Notes: generated by a model from the letters alone, not told the origin. A stretch of DNA of 64,000 nucleotides from Micavibrio_C sp965231165 (GCA_965231165.1 OZ246421.1:1612001-1676000), one strand, 5' to 3'. Numbered from the stretch's first letter, positions 42,698 through 51,182 are shown. Program-made: numbers and translations.

Positions 42698-43804
42698 TCA
42701 AGGCGCATATGTTTTCCCCGCTGCCTGCGCTTGAGCAATCCATTTCGGAATTTCGCGTTTGATCCTGTATCTTTCCTGGAATCTTTCCAACCACCCATAC
42801 GGCGGAAATAATTCGATACGTCCGCCAGAGTTTTTGCTGATCTCCCGCAGAAAGGCCAGTTCCTCGCCTGCAGGATCGGAAGCCGTATGAGACTGCATAC
42901 TGACTCCCTTAATTAACAGGCCTTGATTGCACAAAGTATTAAATCCTTCGACAGACAGAAATTCTGTATCATCGCAATCTTTATGCCAGCGAAACCGTGT
43001 GACGACTGGCATGGCATTGACGCCCGCTTCTCTGAAACAGGCCATCAGGCTTTCAGTACTGGGAAACTCCGGTCGCAGATACCCCGCGCGCATCCCCAGA
43101 ACATGATAAGCACCGCATGTCAGAATATAAACGGCGGCACCTGTCTCACGCATATGATCAATGGTACGTGCCGCCATAAATTGGTTGCGCAACGATATCC
43201 CTCGTACGCTCTCAGCATCGATTTGATCACCTGCTAATAAGGGAGCACGACTTTCTACCATTGCCCTTGTCAGCGGATCTTTCTGGTTCAGACAGTAAGA
43301 GCCATGATTAGCCACATAGGCCATATCATGGCCCCTGACAGAGACCTGATATTTCTGACAGAATGCCATCCTGTTTTGGAAAGCAACCGGAGCGTATGGT
43401 GTTCTCACAAAACCCGCGCGCATGACACGCAGGAAATTCCGGCCATCACGGTCCACAGTGCCGAGCATCTCATGCATGTCAGGTCGCCGTTTATACCTGA
43501 GAACATCATATGCCGCGATCTCCAGCAGATTGTGCGGCACCTCCATCCCCAGCGCGATGGGAAGCGGCGAAACAGTATTAAGTAGTCGCGCCATGAGTCC
43601 CTGCTGCAACATATGGTGCACAGACATCGTATGCTCCTCACCCATAATCACCACCAGCGGTTTTTCAGGGGTGGGCGCACGGCGGATAATCTCTGCCTCC
43701 AAAGCATCCAGCGCCGGGCGCAGGTCCTGCGGGTTATCCGCGCAGGAGACTGTCCGGCAAGGCTTCCTATCTGATGTGGGCGATACTGTCATGCCCAAGA
43801 CCAT
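42698..43804 (-). CDS. GExH-motif protein, ChaN/TraB/EreA-like candidate (paralog B)
   Basis: 368 residues (the ATG at 43792 is an alternative start). KPLVVIMGEEHTMSVHHML near residue 50 and YILTCGAYHVLGMRAGYL near 232 match the motifs of paralog A, as do a LRNQFMAARTIDH stretch and FPSTESLMACFREAG. The C-terminal quarter differs. It is upstream of paralog A by 18 bases and probably co-transcribed. The pair sits where ribosomal genes are normally contiguous. Confidence 0.6.
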   Translation of the reverse strand: MVLGMTVSPTSDRKPCRTVSCADNPQDLRPALDALEAEIIRRAPTPEKPLVVIMGEEHTMSVHHMLQQGLMARLLNTVSPLPIALGMEVPHNLLEIAAYDVLRYKRRPDMHEMLGTVDRDGRNFLRVMRAGFVRTPYAPVAFQNRMAFCQKYQVSVRGHDMAYVANHGSYCLNQKDPLTRAMVESRAPLLAGDQIDAESVRGISLRNQFMAARTIDHMRETGAAVYILTCGAYHVLGMRAGYLRPEFPSTESLMACFREAGVNAMPVVTRFRWHKDCDDTEFLSVEGFNTLCNQGLLIKGVSMQSHTASDPAGEELAFLREISKNSGGRIELFPPYGWLERFQERYRIKREIPKWIAQAQAAGKTYAP

Positions 43805-43857
43805 ACCAAAGGGTGAACCCGGTCAGCAATCTTTTTCCATATTATTAAATTGATTTC

Positions 43858-43887
43858 TTGACTTATATAGGATTTCAGTCCTATAAT
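43858..43887 (+). promoter_or_regulatory. Promoter with embedded palindrome, possibly giving a leaderless mRNA
   Basis: TTGACT (43858-43863), 18-base spacer, TATAAT (43882-43887). The spacer holds the inverted repeat ATAGGA-N6-TCCTAT (43867-43884), which overlaps the -10 box and looks like an operator. The expected transcription start coincides with the ATG at 43894. Confidence 0.62.
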
Positions 43888-43893
43888 GGGCGC

Positions 43894-44136
43894 ATGACAA
43901 ATGAAACCAACGACAACCCACCCCCACCACCCGTCCGCGACGATCCGCTGGAGGCCGTTCTTCAGCAACAGGCTCGTGAACTGGACGATATCTTTCACCG
44001 CTTTCTGGCCCGGATGGAAATCGGCAAATTCAGCGAAGACCGCATCCTCGTCGCCCTGCGGGCACAGGCGCAATGTCAGGCCACCGCCCGCACACTGCAG
44101 CAATGGCAACGGCAGAACCCGCCGGAAAAACCATGA
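43894..44136 (+). CDS. Small protein, phage- or mobile-element-like, unknown function
   Basis: 80 residues from the ATG at 43894. Pro-rich start (DNPPPPPVRDD), then an amphipathic helical region (LEAVLQQQARELDDIFHRFL) and LRAQAQCQATARTLQQW. Small proteins of this type accompany the TGPKTAAGK-motif protein that follows. Its stop overlaps the next start (ATGA). Possibly translated from a leaderless message. Confidence 0.5.
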   Translation: MTNETNDNPPPPPVRDDPLEAVLQQQARELDDIFHRFLARMEIGKFSEDRILVALRAQAQCQATARTLQQWQRQNPPEKP

Positions 44137-44594
44137 GTGCCTGGAGTGCCGCACGACGACAGACGGCCTCTGCGCGCATGCAGACGCATAAGCCGTGGCT
44201 GAAAGCGACCGGGCCGAAAACCGCAGCCGGAAAGTCCGTCACAAAAATGAATGCCTATAAACACGGCAACCGCTCCGCCGCCGTCCTCGCCGAACGCCGG
44301 GCAGCGGTGCATTACCTGCGTGTGCAGAAAGAATTCCTGAAACAAGTACGCTTGCTGCTGCGGATGCAACGGTCGCTGAAAAAATCATCAAAACAGACGA
44401 ACGAAGTAATGACACATCACTGTCATCCTGAGCGCAGCGAAGGATCCCGACTTCACTTCGCGGAGATTCCTCAGGGGGCGGCCTTGGGGACGGTGCAAGT
44501 CTTGCCGCCACATACGGCGTTATCAATCGCGCGGGCGACGTCATCAATCGCGGCCATGCCATCGACCGACTGCAACATGCCCTTGCCTTTATAA
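44133..44594 (+). CDS. TGPKTAAGK-motif protein with C-terminus replaced by a repeat
   Basis: The first 90 residues include KATGPKTAAGKSVTKMNAYK and HGNRSA, a motif common in small orphan proteins of phages and mobile elements. From residue about 97 the frame runs into a CATCCTGAG repeat (read as CHPERSEGS) and then antisense through the last 124 bases of adk. The original stop has therefore probably been lost by repeat insertion. The natural product likely ended near 44405. Function unknown. Confidence 0.45.
   Translation: MSAWSAARRQTASARMQTHKPWLKATGPKTAAGKSVTKMNAYKHGNRSAAVLAERRAAVHYLRVQKEFLKQVRLLLRMQRSLKKSSKQTNEVMTHHCHPERSEGSRLHFAEIPQGAALGTVQVLPPHTALSIARATSSIAAMPSTDCNMPLPL
44421..44475. repeat. 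CATCCTGAG-type element, right half degenerate
   Basis: TGTCATCCTGAGCGCAGCGA begins a copy of the element seen at 10292 and 34530. The right arm is imperfect (GGAGATTCCTCAGG). It abuts the 3' end of adk. Confidence 0.75.
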
Positions 44595-45088
44595 TGCGGG
44601 ATGATCGGCGCAGTTTGCTGGCGGAATACTTCGAGGCGTTTACGCAAGGTTTCCTCGGTATCATCGGCGCGCACAGGCTCGCCCTTGGCTTTGGTTTCAG
44701 CGATGCGGTTGTTGAGACGGCTGACCAATGCTTCTTCATCGACTTTAAGTTCGATAACGGCGGACAGCGGACGGCCCTTTTCTGCCAGCATTTTATCAAG
44801 CGCTTCGGCCTGCGCGACCGTGCGCGGGAAGCCGTCGAAGATCACGCCGTTCTTGCAGTCGGGTTGTCCAATACGGTCGGCGATCATAGCGATAACGATA
44901 GCATCGGACACGAGCGCGCCGGAATCCATGATCGCTTTTGCCTTCAGACCCAATTCGGAACCGGCCGCGATTTCCGCACGGAGCATATCGCCCGTGGAGA
45001 GTTGCTTCAGACCGTATTTATCTTCCAGACGTTTGGCCTGCGTACCCTTACCGGCACCCGGAGGGCCAAGAAGAATCAGATTGATCAT
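44471..45088 (-). CDS. adk: Adenylate kinase
   Basis: 205 residues. P-loop LLGPPGAGKGTQAKRL, STGDMLRAEI, DGFPRTVAQAEAL and the RADDTEETLRKRL lid edge. The lid is short and lacks the zinc-binding insertion, as in many Alphaproteobacteria. Interconverts ATP+AMP and 2 ADP. It overlaps the secY stop by 4 bases. The C-terminal tail (CGGKTCTVPKAAP) is slightly extended and close to a CATCCTGAG repeat. Confidence 0.96.
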   Translation of the reverse strand: MINLILLGPPGAGKGTQAKRLEDKYGLKQLSTGDMLRAEIAAGSELGLKAKAIMDSGALVSDAIVIAMIADRIGQPDCKNGVIFDGFPRTVAQAEALDKMLAEKGRPLSAVIELKVDEEALVSRLNNRIAETKAKGEPVRADDTEETLRKRLEVFRQQTAPIIPHYKGKGMLQSVDGMAAIDDVARAIDNAVCGGKTCTVPKAAP

Positions 45089-46434
45089 CGACGTTTTGAC
45101 CCTCTTAGTTTGGCTTTTTTGATCAACCCTTCATATTGATGAGCGACCATATGCGAATGAATTTGTGCCACCGTATCCATCGTCACCGACACCACGATCA
45201 GCAGGCTGGTACCGCCGAGATAGAACGGCAGGCCGTATTGCGCGATCAGCAATTCAGGGAACAGACAGATGAATGTCAGGTACAGCGCGCCGATGGTGGT
45301 GGTGCGTGTCAGGACATAGTCAAAGTACTGCGCCGTCGGAGCACCCGGGCGAATACCCGGCACGAAGCCGCCATGCTTGCGCAACATCTCGGCATTTTCC
45401 TGCGGGTTGAACACGACCGCTGTATAGAAGAAGGCGAAGAATATAATCAGCGCCCCGTACAGGATCATATAGGTCGGTGTGCCGTGTGCGAGATAGCGGG
45501 CGAGCGTGGCGGTGAAATCGCCGCCATCGGCACCACTGAAACCCACCAGCGTCATCGGCAGCAGCAGCAGCGAGGACGCGAAGATCGGCGGGATCACACC
45601 GGCGGTGTTGAGCTTGAGCGGGATATGGTTTTGTGCGCCCATCTGTTGCATGCCCGTTGCCGTCTGGCGTTTCGGGTACTGCACCAGAACGCGGCGTTGC
45701 GCACGTTCCATGAACACGATGAAAGTAATCGCGGCCACGACCATGATGCCGATCAGCAGCAATTCCAGCAGGTTGAACTGGCCCTGACGGCCCAGCTCCA
45801 GCGTACTGGCAATGGCGCGCGGCAATTCGGCCACGATACCCGCGAAGATGATCAGCGAAATGCCGTTACCAACACCGCGCGCGGTGATCTGTTCGCCCAG
45901 CCACATCAGGAACACGGTGCCACCAACGATGGTAATCACGGTCGAGATACGGAAGAAGATACCTGGATCGATCACAGCGGAACCAGTGGAACCTTGCAGG
46001 CTTTCAAGACCGACAGCCAGACCATAGGCCTGCACCATCGCGATCAGCACGGTCAGGTATCTTGTGTATTGGTTGATACGTGTGCGGCCGGACTCGCCTT
46101 CCTTCTTCATCGCTTCGAGTTGCGGCGAAATGGAGGAAGCCAGCTGCATGATAATCGATGCCGAAATATACGGCATGATGTTCAATGCGAAAATCGTCAT
46201 ACGTTGAAGCGCGCCGCCCGAGAACATGTTGAACATGTCGAGAATGCCGCCGCCCTTTTGATCGAAAATATCTTTCCAGACGGTGACGTCGATACCGGGG
46301 ATCGGCACGTAGGTACCCAGACGGTAAACAATCAGCGCGCCCAGTACGAACAGGATGCGTTGTTTGAGTTCAGTGGCCTTGGCGAGTGCGCCCCAGTTGG
46401 CATTCTTGGCGAGTTGTTCAACGGCTGATGCCAT
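45085..46434 (-). CDS. secY: Protein translocase subunit SecY
   Basis: 449 residues with ten membrane helices. Typical features are the plug region (GGILDMFNMFSGGALQR), TRYLTVLIAMVQ, and the cytosolic loop with FIVFMERAQRRVLVQYPKRQ. It forms the Sec channel with SecE/G. A terminator separates it from rplO, so secY-adk may use its own promoter in the 135-base gap (a weak TTGTTT-17-TATGTA is the best candidate seen). Confidence 0.97.
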   Translation of the reverse strand: MASAVEQLAKNANWGALAKATELKQRILFVLGALIVYRLGTYVPIPGIDVTVWKDIFDQKGGGILDMFNMFSGGALQRMTIFALNIMPYISASIIMQLASSISPQLEAMKKEGESGRTRINQYTRYLTVLIAMVQAYGLAVGLESLQGSTGSAVIDPGIFFRISTVITIVGGTVFLMWLGEQITARGVGNGISLIIFAGIVAELPRAIASTLELGRQGQFNLLELLLIGIMVVAAITFIVFMERAQRRVLVQYPKRQTATGMQQMGAQNHIPLKLNTAGVIPPIFASSLLLLPMTLVGFSGADGGDFTATLARYLAHGTPTYMILYGALIIFFAFFYTAVVFNPQENAEMLRKHGGFVPGIRPGAPTAQYFDYVLTRTTTIGALYLTFICLFPELLIAQYGLPFYLGGTSLLIVVSVTMDTVAQIHSHMVAHQYEGLIKKAKLRGSKRR

Positions 46435-46569
46435 CGTGATAATCCTCTACGCGTGTGAAATAATGGATAGTCTAAGATACATAAAGAAAAGACCCCGCAG
46501 AAACAAGCCCCGCAAGCCCAGATTAACAGGAATCCAACAGCAAAAAAGCGGCATATTGCGGGCAAAAGA

Positions 46570-46603
46570 AAACGGCGCCGCAGGTCATGCCCGGGCGCCG
46601 TTT
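46570..46603 (-). terminator. Terminator between rplO and secY
   Basis: A perfect 10-bp stem AAACGGCGCC / GGCGCCGTTT, followed on the minus strand by TTCTTTT, 25 bases after rplO. An intrinsic terminator inside the spc operon is unusual and would reduce secY-adk relative to ribosomal proteins. Confidence 0.8.
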
Positions 46604-46627
46604 CCATCAATTCTTGTATGGCAAATA

Positions 46628-47179
46628 CTACTCTTCGGCAGGTGCAGCGGCGGCTTTCACTTTACCGCGGCCTTTTTTGCCTTTGCCTTTGTTTTCCTTG
46701 CCCGGACGGACGAATTTCTTCACTTCGAAGATCGCCACTTTACCACCGGCTTTTTCAACGGCGGCGGTTGCCGACTTGGTTGCGCCGTGGGCCGTGATTT
46801 CGATTTTGGCTTTCAGCTCGCCACCACCGATCAGGCGGAAACCTTCGCTCGATGGACGCAGAACACCGGCATCAACCAGCACTTTGTGGTCCAGCGGCTT
46901 CTTGGCATCGACTTTCTTGGTGTCGATAGCGGCCTGCAGGTTGCCCAGGGAAATTTCAGCCAGATCGAGGGCAAAAATGTTCTTGAAACCGCGTTTCGGC
47001 AAACGACGGTAAAGCGGCATCTGACCGCCTTCGAAACCGTTGATCGCAACGCCCGAACGGGATTTCTGACCTTTGTAACCGGAACCGGCTGTTTTACCCT
47101 TGCCGGAGCCCAGACCACGGCCTACGCGCATACGCGAGAAGATCGAGCCTTTCTTTGGTTTCAGTTCATTCAGTTTCAT
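46628..47179 (-). CDS. rplO: 50S ribosomal protein L15
   Basis: 183 residues. MKLNELKPKKGS, GRGLGSGKGKTAGSGYKGQK and GFEGGQMPLYRRLPKRGF are diagnostic. C-terminal Lys/Gly/Ala extension of about 25 residues. Confidence 0.97.
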   Translation of the reverse strand: MKLNELKPKKGSIFSRMRVGRGLGSGKGKTAGSGYKGQKSRSGVAINGFEGGQMPLYRRLPKRGFKNIFALDLAEISLGNLQAAIDTKKVDAKKPLDHKVLVDAGVLRPSSEGFRLIGGGELKAKIEITAHGATKSATAAVEKAGGKVAIFEVKKFVRPGKENKGKGKKGRGKVKAAAAPAEE

Positions 47180-47218
47180 GGCTTCAGCCTTTCACTCTCT
47201 TATAGACTTATTGTCGAA

Positions 47219-47503
47219 TTAGGCCGCATCCACGACGCGAACCAGATGTCTTACTTTATGAATCATGCCGCGTACGCACGGTGTATCTTCCAGTGTGCGG
47301 GTACGGTGCAGTTTGTTCAGGCCGAGACCGATCAGCGTGGCGCGTTGCGATGCTTCGCGAGCGATCGGGCTGCCGATTTGCTCGACGGTTACCGTCTTGC
47401 CGGATTTCGGTGCCTTCTCAGCTTTTTTGGCGGCAGCTTTCGGAGCAGCCTTGGGAGCTGCTGCTTTCTTTGCCGGGGCTTTTTTCTTCGCTTCTTCAGT
47501 CAT
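47219..47503 (-). CDS. rpmD: 50S ribosomal protein L30 with N-terminal extension
   Basis: 94 residues from the ATG at 47503. The usual 60-residue domain (VTVEQIGSPIARE, RTRTLEDTPCVRGMIHKV) begins only at about residue 36. The first 35 residues are almost purely Lys, Ala and Pro, an extension not found in most L30. Confidence 0.94.
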   Translation of the reverse strand: MTEEAKKKAPAKKAAAPKAAPKAAAKKAEKAPKSGKTVTVEQIGSPIAREASQRATLIGLGLNKLHRTRTLEDTPCVRGMIHKVRHLVRVVDAA

Positions 47504-47536
47504 GATCGACCTCAAATAACCTTATTAAGTTTCAAA

Positions 47537-48112
47537 TTATTCAGCTTCAGCAACAGCCGATGCTATTTCTGCAGCCGAACGGGCGGCTTCACGGTTAGAG
47601 ATAACATCGCTAACCTTTTTACCGCGACGGGCAGCCACCTGACGCGGACTCTGCATTTTCTTCAGAGCCGCTACTGTGGAGTTCACGATCGCATGAGGGT
47701 TGTTGGAACCTGTCACTTTCGCGACGATGTCCTGAATACCGACAGCTTCGAAAATCGCGCGCATCGGGCCGCCAGCGATAATACCTGTACCGGCAGGAGC
47801 CGAACGCAGGTAAACCTTGCCGGCACCGTCTGTTGCCATCACATCGTGGTGGATCGTGCGGGCTTCACGGAGCGGAACGCGGATCATGCTGCGTTTTGCC
47901 TGCTCGGTTGCCTTTTTGATCGCATCCGGCACTTCACGCGCTTTGGCGGTGCCAAAACCGACGCGGCCACGACCGTCACCGACGACCATCAGAGCGGCGA
48001 AGCCGAAACGACGACCACCTTTTACGACCTTGGCAACACGGTTGATACTGACCAAACGTTCGATCAGTTCGCTTTCTTCGCCGCGTTGTTCTTGTTGATG
48101 TCCACGAGCCAT
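47537..48112 (-). CDS. rpsE: 30S ribosomal protein S5
   Basis: 191 residues. LIERLVSINRVAKVVKGGRR, FGFAALMVVGDGRGRVGFG and SAPAGTGIIAGGPMRAIFE are characteristic. Residues of the usual spectinomycin-contact loop look ordinary. Short Ala/Glu tail. Confidence 0.97.
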   Translation of the reverse strand: MARGHQQEQRGEESELIERLVSINRVAKVVKGGRRFGFAALMVVGDGRGRVGFGTAKAREVPDAIKKATEQAKRSMIRVPLREARTIHHDVMATDGAGKVYLRSAPAGTGIIAGGPMRAIFEAVGIQDIVAKVTGSNNPHAIVNSTVAALKKMQSPRQVAARRGKKVSDVISNREAARSAAEIASAVAEAE

Positions 48113-48136
48113 TTTCAGTTCTTCTCCATAAATTCC

Positions 48137-48514
48137 TTAGAAATTCAGGCCGCCTTCACGGGCGCCCTCTGCAACAGATTTAACGCGGCCATGATACAGG
48201 TAGCTGCCACGGTCGAATTGTACGTCCTTAACGCCCGCCTTCAGAGCGCGTTCCGCAACCAGCTTGCCCACTTGCGCGGCGGCCGTTTTATCGGAACCTT
48301 TTTTCAGGCCCAGTTCTTTATCCATCGAGGAAGCCGCTGCCAGCGTCACGCCTTTCACGTCATCGATGATCTGCGCGTAGATCTGCTTGTTCGTGCGGTG
48401 CACGGACAGGCGCGGGCGGGTCTCTTTCAGACCGGCCTTCTGGATGTTGATCGCGCGCAGTTTATTGCGTGTACGATATGTACGACGATCCTGGGATGAC
48501 AGATGTGCTCTCAT
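48137..48514 (-). CDS. rplR: 50S ribosomal protein L18
   Basis: 125 residues. RLSVHRTNKQIYAQIIDD and the C-terminal FDRGSYLYHGRVKSVAEGAR bind 5S rRNA. Follows rplF by 25 bases. Confidence 0.97.
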   Translation of the reverse strand: MRAHLSSQDRRTYRTRNKLRAINIQKAGLKETRPRLSVHRTNKQIYAQIIDDVKGVTLAAASSMDKELGLKKGSDKTAAAQVGKLVAERALKAGVKDVQFDRGSYLYHGRVKSVAEGAREGGLNF

Positions 48515-48539
48515 GACTTTTTCCTCGTCAAAAACCTAA

Positions 48540-49073
48540 TTACTTCTTCTTGCCTTCTTTACGCAGGATTTGCTGACCTTCGTAACGGATGCCTTTGCCT
48601 TTGTACGGCTCGGGCGGCTTCATGCGGTAGATATCGGCAGATACCTGACCGACTTGTTGCTTGTCGATACCGGTGATGGTGATCCTGGTCTGTTTTTCAA
48701 CAGCGACCTTGATACCTTCCGGAACCGGGAAATTGATGTCGTGGCTGAAACCAAGTTGCAGGTTCAGGTTGGAACCTTGCAGGTTCGCACGCAAACCCAC
48801 ACCGTGGATTTCAAGAGTCTTGGTGTAGCCAGCGCTGACGCCCTGCACCATGTTCTTGATCAGGTTGCGCATGGTCGCCCAGAGCGCACGTGTCTGACGT
48901 TCTTCGTCGCGCGGAGATACGACGATTTCACCGTTCTCAAGCTTAACAGCTACGCTGTCGTGCACTTTCATGCTCAACTCGCCCAGCTTGCCTTTGACTT
49001 TCACTGTCTGACCGTTGATCTCGGCGGTGACGCCATCAACCAGTTTCACAGGGTTTTTACCAACACGTGACAT
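48540..49073 (-). CDS. rplF: 50S ribosomal protein L6
   Basis: 177 residues. MSRVGKNPVKLVDGV, NMVQGVSAGYTKTLEIHGVG and the C-terminal RMKPPEPYKGKGIRYEG. Normal length. Confidence 0.97.
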   Translation of the reverse strand: MSRVGKNPVKLVDGVTAEINGQTVKVKGKLGELSMKVHDSVAVKLENGEIVVSPRDEERQTRALWATMRNLIKNMVQGVSAGYTKTLEIHGVGLRANLQGSNLNLQLGFSHDINFPVPEGIKVAVEKQTRITITGIDKQQVGQVSADIYRMKPPEPYKGKGIRYEGQQILRKEGKKK

Positions 49074-49118
49074 TCTTTTGTCCTCTTTAAAACTCAGTTC
49101 CGTTTCGTTCTTCTACAA

Positions 49119-49517
49119 CTAGAAGACCTGGCACAGAATCTCGCCGCCAACATTTTTTTCGCGAGCTTGATAATCGGCCATCACACCCAGAGGCGTAGAG
49201 ACGATTGTCAGACCCAGACCATTGTAGAAACGCGGCACTTCCTGGGAACCGCTGTAAATGCGGCGGCCCGGTTTGGAAATGCAGTTTACTTCGCGGATCG
49301 CGCCTTCATCCTGATCGTATTTCAGTTCAACGACGAAAAGGGCATGGCCTTTTGCATCTTTTCCGGGTTTGTAAGCGCGGATATAACCTTCATCGACCAG
49401 AACATCCAGAACGGTGCCGACAAATTTCGAAGCCAGAACTTCGACTGTGGCTTTCTTGGCTTTCTGCGCGTTTCTGATGCGCGTCAGTGTATCTGCCAGT
49501 GGGCTGTTCATTGTCAT
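49119..49517 (-). CDS. rpsH: 30S ribosomal protein S8
   Basis: 132 residues. The ATG at 49517 has AGGAGA seven bases upstream. PLADTLTRIRNAQ, SKPGRRIYSG and TPLGVMADYQAREKNVGGEI are typical. S8 is the usual translational repressor of the spc operon; no target hairpin was confirmed near rplE. Confidence 0.97.
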   Translation of the reverse strand: MTMNSPLADTLTRIRNAQKAKKATVEVLASKFVGTVLDVLVDEGYIRAYKPGKDAKGHALFVVELKYDQDEGAIREVNCISKPGRRIYSGSQEVPRFYNGLGLTIVSTPLGVMADYQAREKNVGGEILCQVF

Positions 49518-49542
49518 TTTCTAATCTCCTATCGTCCCGTAA

Positions 49543-49848
49543 TTACCAGCTCGACTTGGTCACGCCCGGCAGTTCGCCGAGTTGAGCCAATTCGCGCAGT
49601 ACGTTACGGCACAGTTTAAACTTGCGGTGATGGCTGCGCGGACGTCCGGTCAGCTCACAACGGTTGCGGATGCGGATCTTGGCGCCGTTGCGTGGCATCT
49701 CAGCCAGCTTCAGTACAGCCTGGAAACGCTCTTCCGGCGGCAGATCACGATCACTTACGATCGCTTTCAGCTTAGCGCGACGTGCAGAATGCTGCTTCGT
49801 CAGCTTTTTGCGTTTTTCGTTGCGGTTGATCGAACAGGTCTTTGCCAT
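49543..49848 (-). CDS. rpsN: 30S ribosomal protein S14 (zinc-free form)
   Basis: 101 residues, the long type without the CXXC zinc motifs. RCELTGRPRSHHRKFKLCRN is the conserved C-terminal signature. Sits between L5 and S8 as expected. Confidence 0.97.
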   Translation of the reverse strand: MAKTCSINRNEKRKKLTKQHSARRAKLKAIVSDRDLPPEERFQAVLKLAEMPRNGAKIRIRNRCELTGRPRSHHRKFKLCRNVLRELAQLGELPGVTKSSW

Positions 49849-49874
49849 ATCCGTTAGTCCTTTCTTCTCAAATC

Positions 49875-50426
49875 CTAGTTTTTGAACGGCATGTCAAAAG
49901 CCGTCAGCAAGTCTTTGGCTTCTGCATCCGTTTTTGCTGATGTGCAGATGATAATGTCCATACCGCGCATTTTATCAGCTTTGTCGTAGCTAATTTCCGG
50001 GAACACGATGTGTTCCTTAATGCCCATGGCATAGTTGCCACGACCATCGAAACTTTTACCGTTGATACCGCGGAAGTCGCGGATACGCGGCATTGTAATC
50101 GTCACCAGACGATCAAGGAATTCGTACATTTGGTGGCCGCGCAGGGTCACTTTCACGCCGATTGCCATGCCATCACGAATCTTGAACGAAGCGTTTGATT
50201 TCTTCGCGTAGGTGATGACCGGCTTTTGACCGGCAATCAGCGCCATATCATCAAATGCGCTGTCGATTTCAGCACGGTTCGTTGTCGCAGCGCCTACGCC
50301 CATATTGAGAACGATCTTTTCCAGATGCGGGATCTGGAAGTCATTCTTATAGCCGTACTTCTGTTTCAGAGATGGTTTAATCTCTTTTTCGAAGCGCGTT
50401 TGAAAACGTGTCTTGGTCGCTTTCAT
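49875..50426 (-). CDS. rplE: 50S ribosomal protein L5
   Basis: 183 residues. QIPHLEKIVLNMGVG, GQKPVITYAKKS, MAIGVKVTLRG and GRGNYAMGIKEH are typical. Contacts 5S rRNA. Confidence 0.97.
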   Translation of the reverse strand: MKATKTRFQTRFEKEIKPSLKQKYGYKNDFQIPHLEKIVLNMGVGAATTNRAEIDSAFDDMALIAGQKPVITYAKKSNASFKIRDGMAIGVKVTLRGHQMYEFLDRLVTITMPRIRDFRGINGKSFDGRGNYAMGIKEHIVFPEISYDKADKMRGMDIIICTSAKTDAEAKDLLTAFDMPFKN

Positions 50427-50452
50427 TTCTTTTTCTTTCTTCTATCTCGGTC

Positions 50453-50776
50453 CTAAGCGATTTGTTCGCCGGATTTTTTTGCCACACGGACTTTTTTGCC
50501 GTCTTTCAGAACTTTGTAACCAACGCGAGTTGGTTTTCCGGATTTCGGATCGGCGATTGCTACGTTCGAAATATGAACCGGCAATTCGACTTTCTGAATA
50601 CCACCCGGGGTGGTCTGGGACGGTTTTGTATGTTTGGTCGCGATATTCACGCCCGCAACCAGCACACGGCTATCCTCAGGGATCACGCGCAGGACTTCGC
50701 CTTTTTTGCCTTTGTCCTTACCGGTGAGAACGACGACCTGGTCGCCCTTTTTAATTTTCAATTTCGGTTGTGTCAT
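50453..50776 (-). CDS. rplX: 50S ribosomal protein L24
   Basis: 107 residues. KKGDQVVVLTGKDKGKKGEV is the KOW motif. The start overlaps the rplN stop by one base (TAATG). Confidence 0.97.
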   Translation of the reverse strand: MTQPKLKIKKGDQVVVLTGKDKGKKGEVLRVIPEDSRVLVAGVNIATKHTKPSQTTPGGIQKVELPVHISNVAIADPKSGKPTRVGYKVLKDGKKVRVAKKSGEQIA

Positions 50777-51141
50777 TACAGCACCTCTGCAGCCAGAGAA
50801 ACGATCTTCATGAAGCTCTTGCGGAGCTCACGGGTCACCGGGCCAAAAATACGGGTGCCGATCGGTTCGTTTTGTTTGTTGATCAGAACAGCAGCGTTTG
50901 TATCGAAACGGATGCGTTCGCCATAGTTACGTGACAGACCTGTTTTCGTACGCACGATAACAGCGCGGTGCACATCGCCTTTTTTGACGCGGCCACGGGG
51001 AATGGCATCCTGGATCGAAACGACAATAACGTCGCCGATATTTGCTGTGGTGCGCATTGAGCCACCCAGCACTTTGATGCATTTCACGCGTTTGGCGCCG
51101 CTGTTATCAGCTACGTCGAGGTCGCTTTCCATCTGTATCAT
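50776..51141 (-). CDS. rplN: 50S ribosomal protein L14
   Basis: 121 residues. MIQMESDLDVADNSGAKRV, HRAVIVRTKTG and GTRIFGPVTRELR match the family throughout. Confidence 0.97.
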   Translation of the reverse strand: MIQMESDLDVADNSGAKRVKCIKVLGGSMRTTANIGDVIVVSIQDAIPRGRVKKGDVHRAVIVRTKTGLSRNYGERIRFDTNAAVLINKQNEPIGTRIFGPVTRELRKSFMKIVSLAAEVL

Positions 51142-51182
51142 AGCAATCCTGCCTTCTTTACTCGTTCACGTTGACCTAAAGC

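Noticed and set aside
46355..48499. 714-codon open frame antisense to secY, rplO, rpmD, rpsE and rplR
   Set aside because: It is a reverse-strand shadow of well-supported ribosomal genes.
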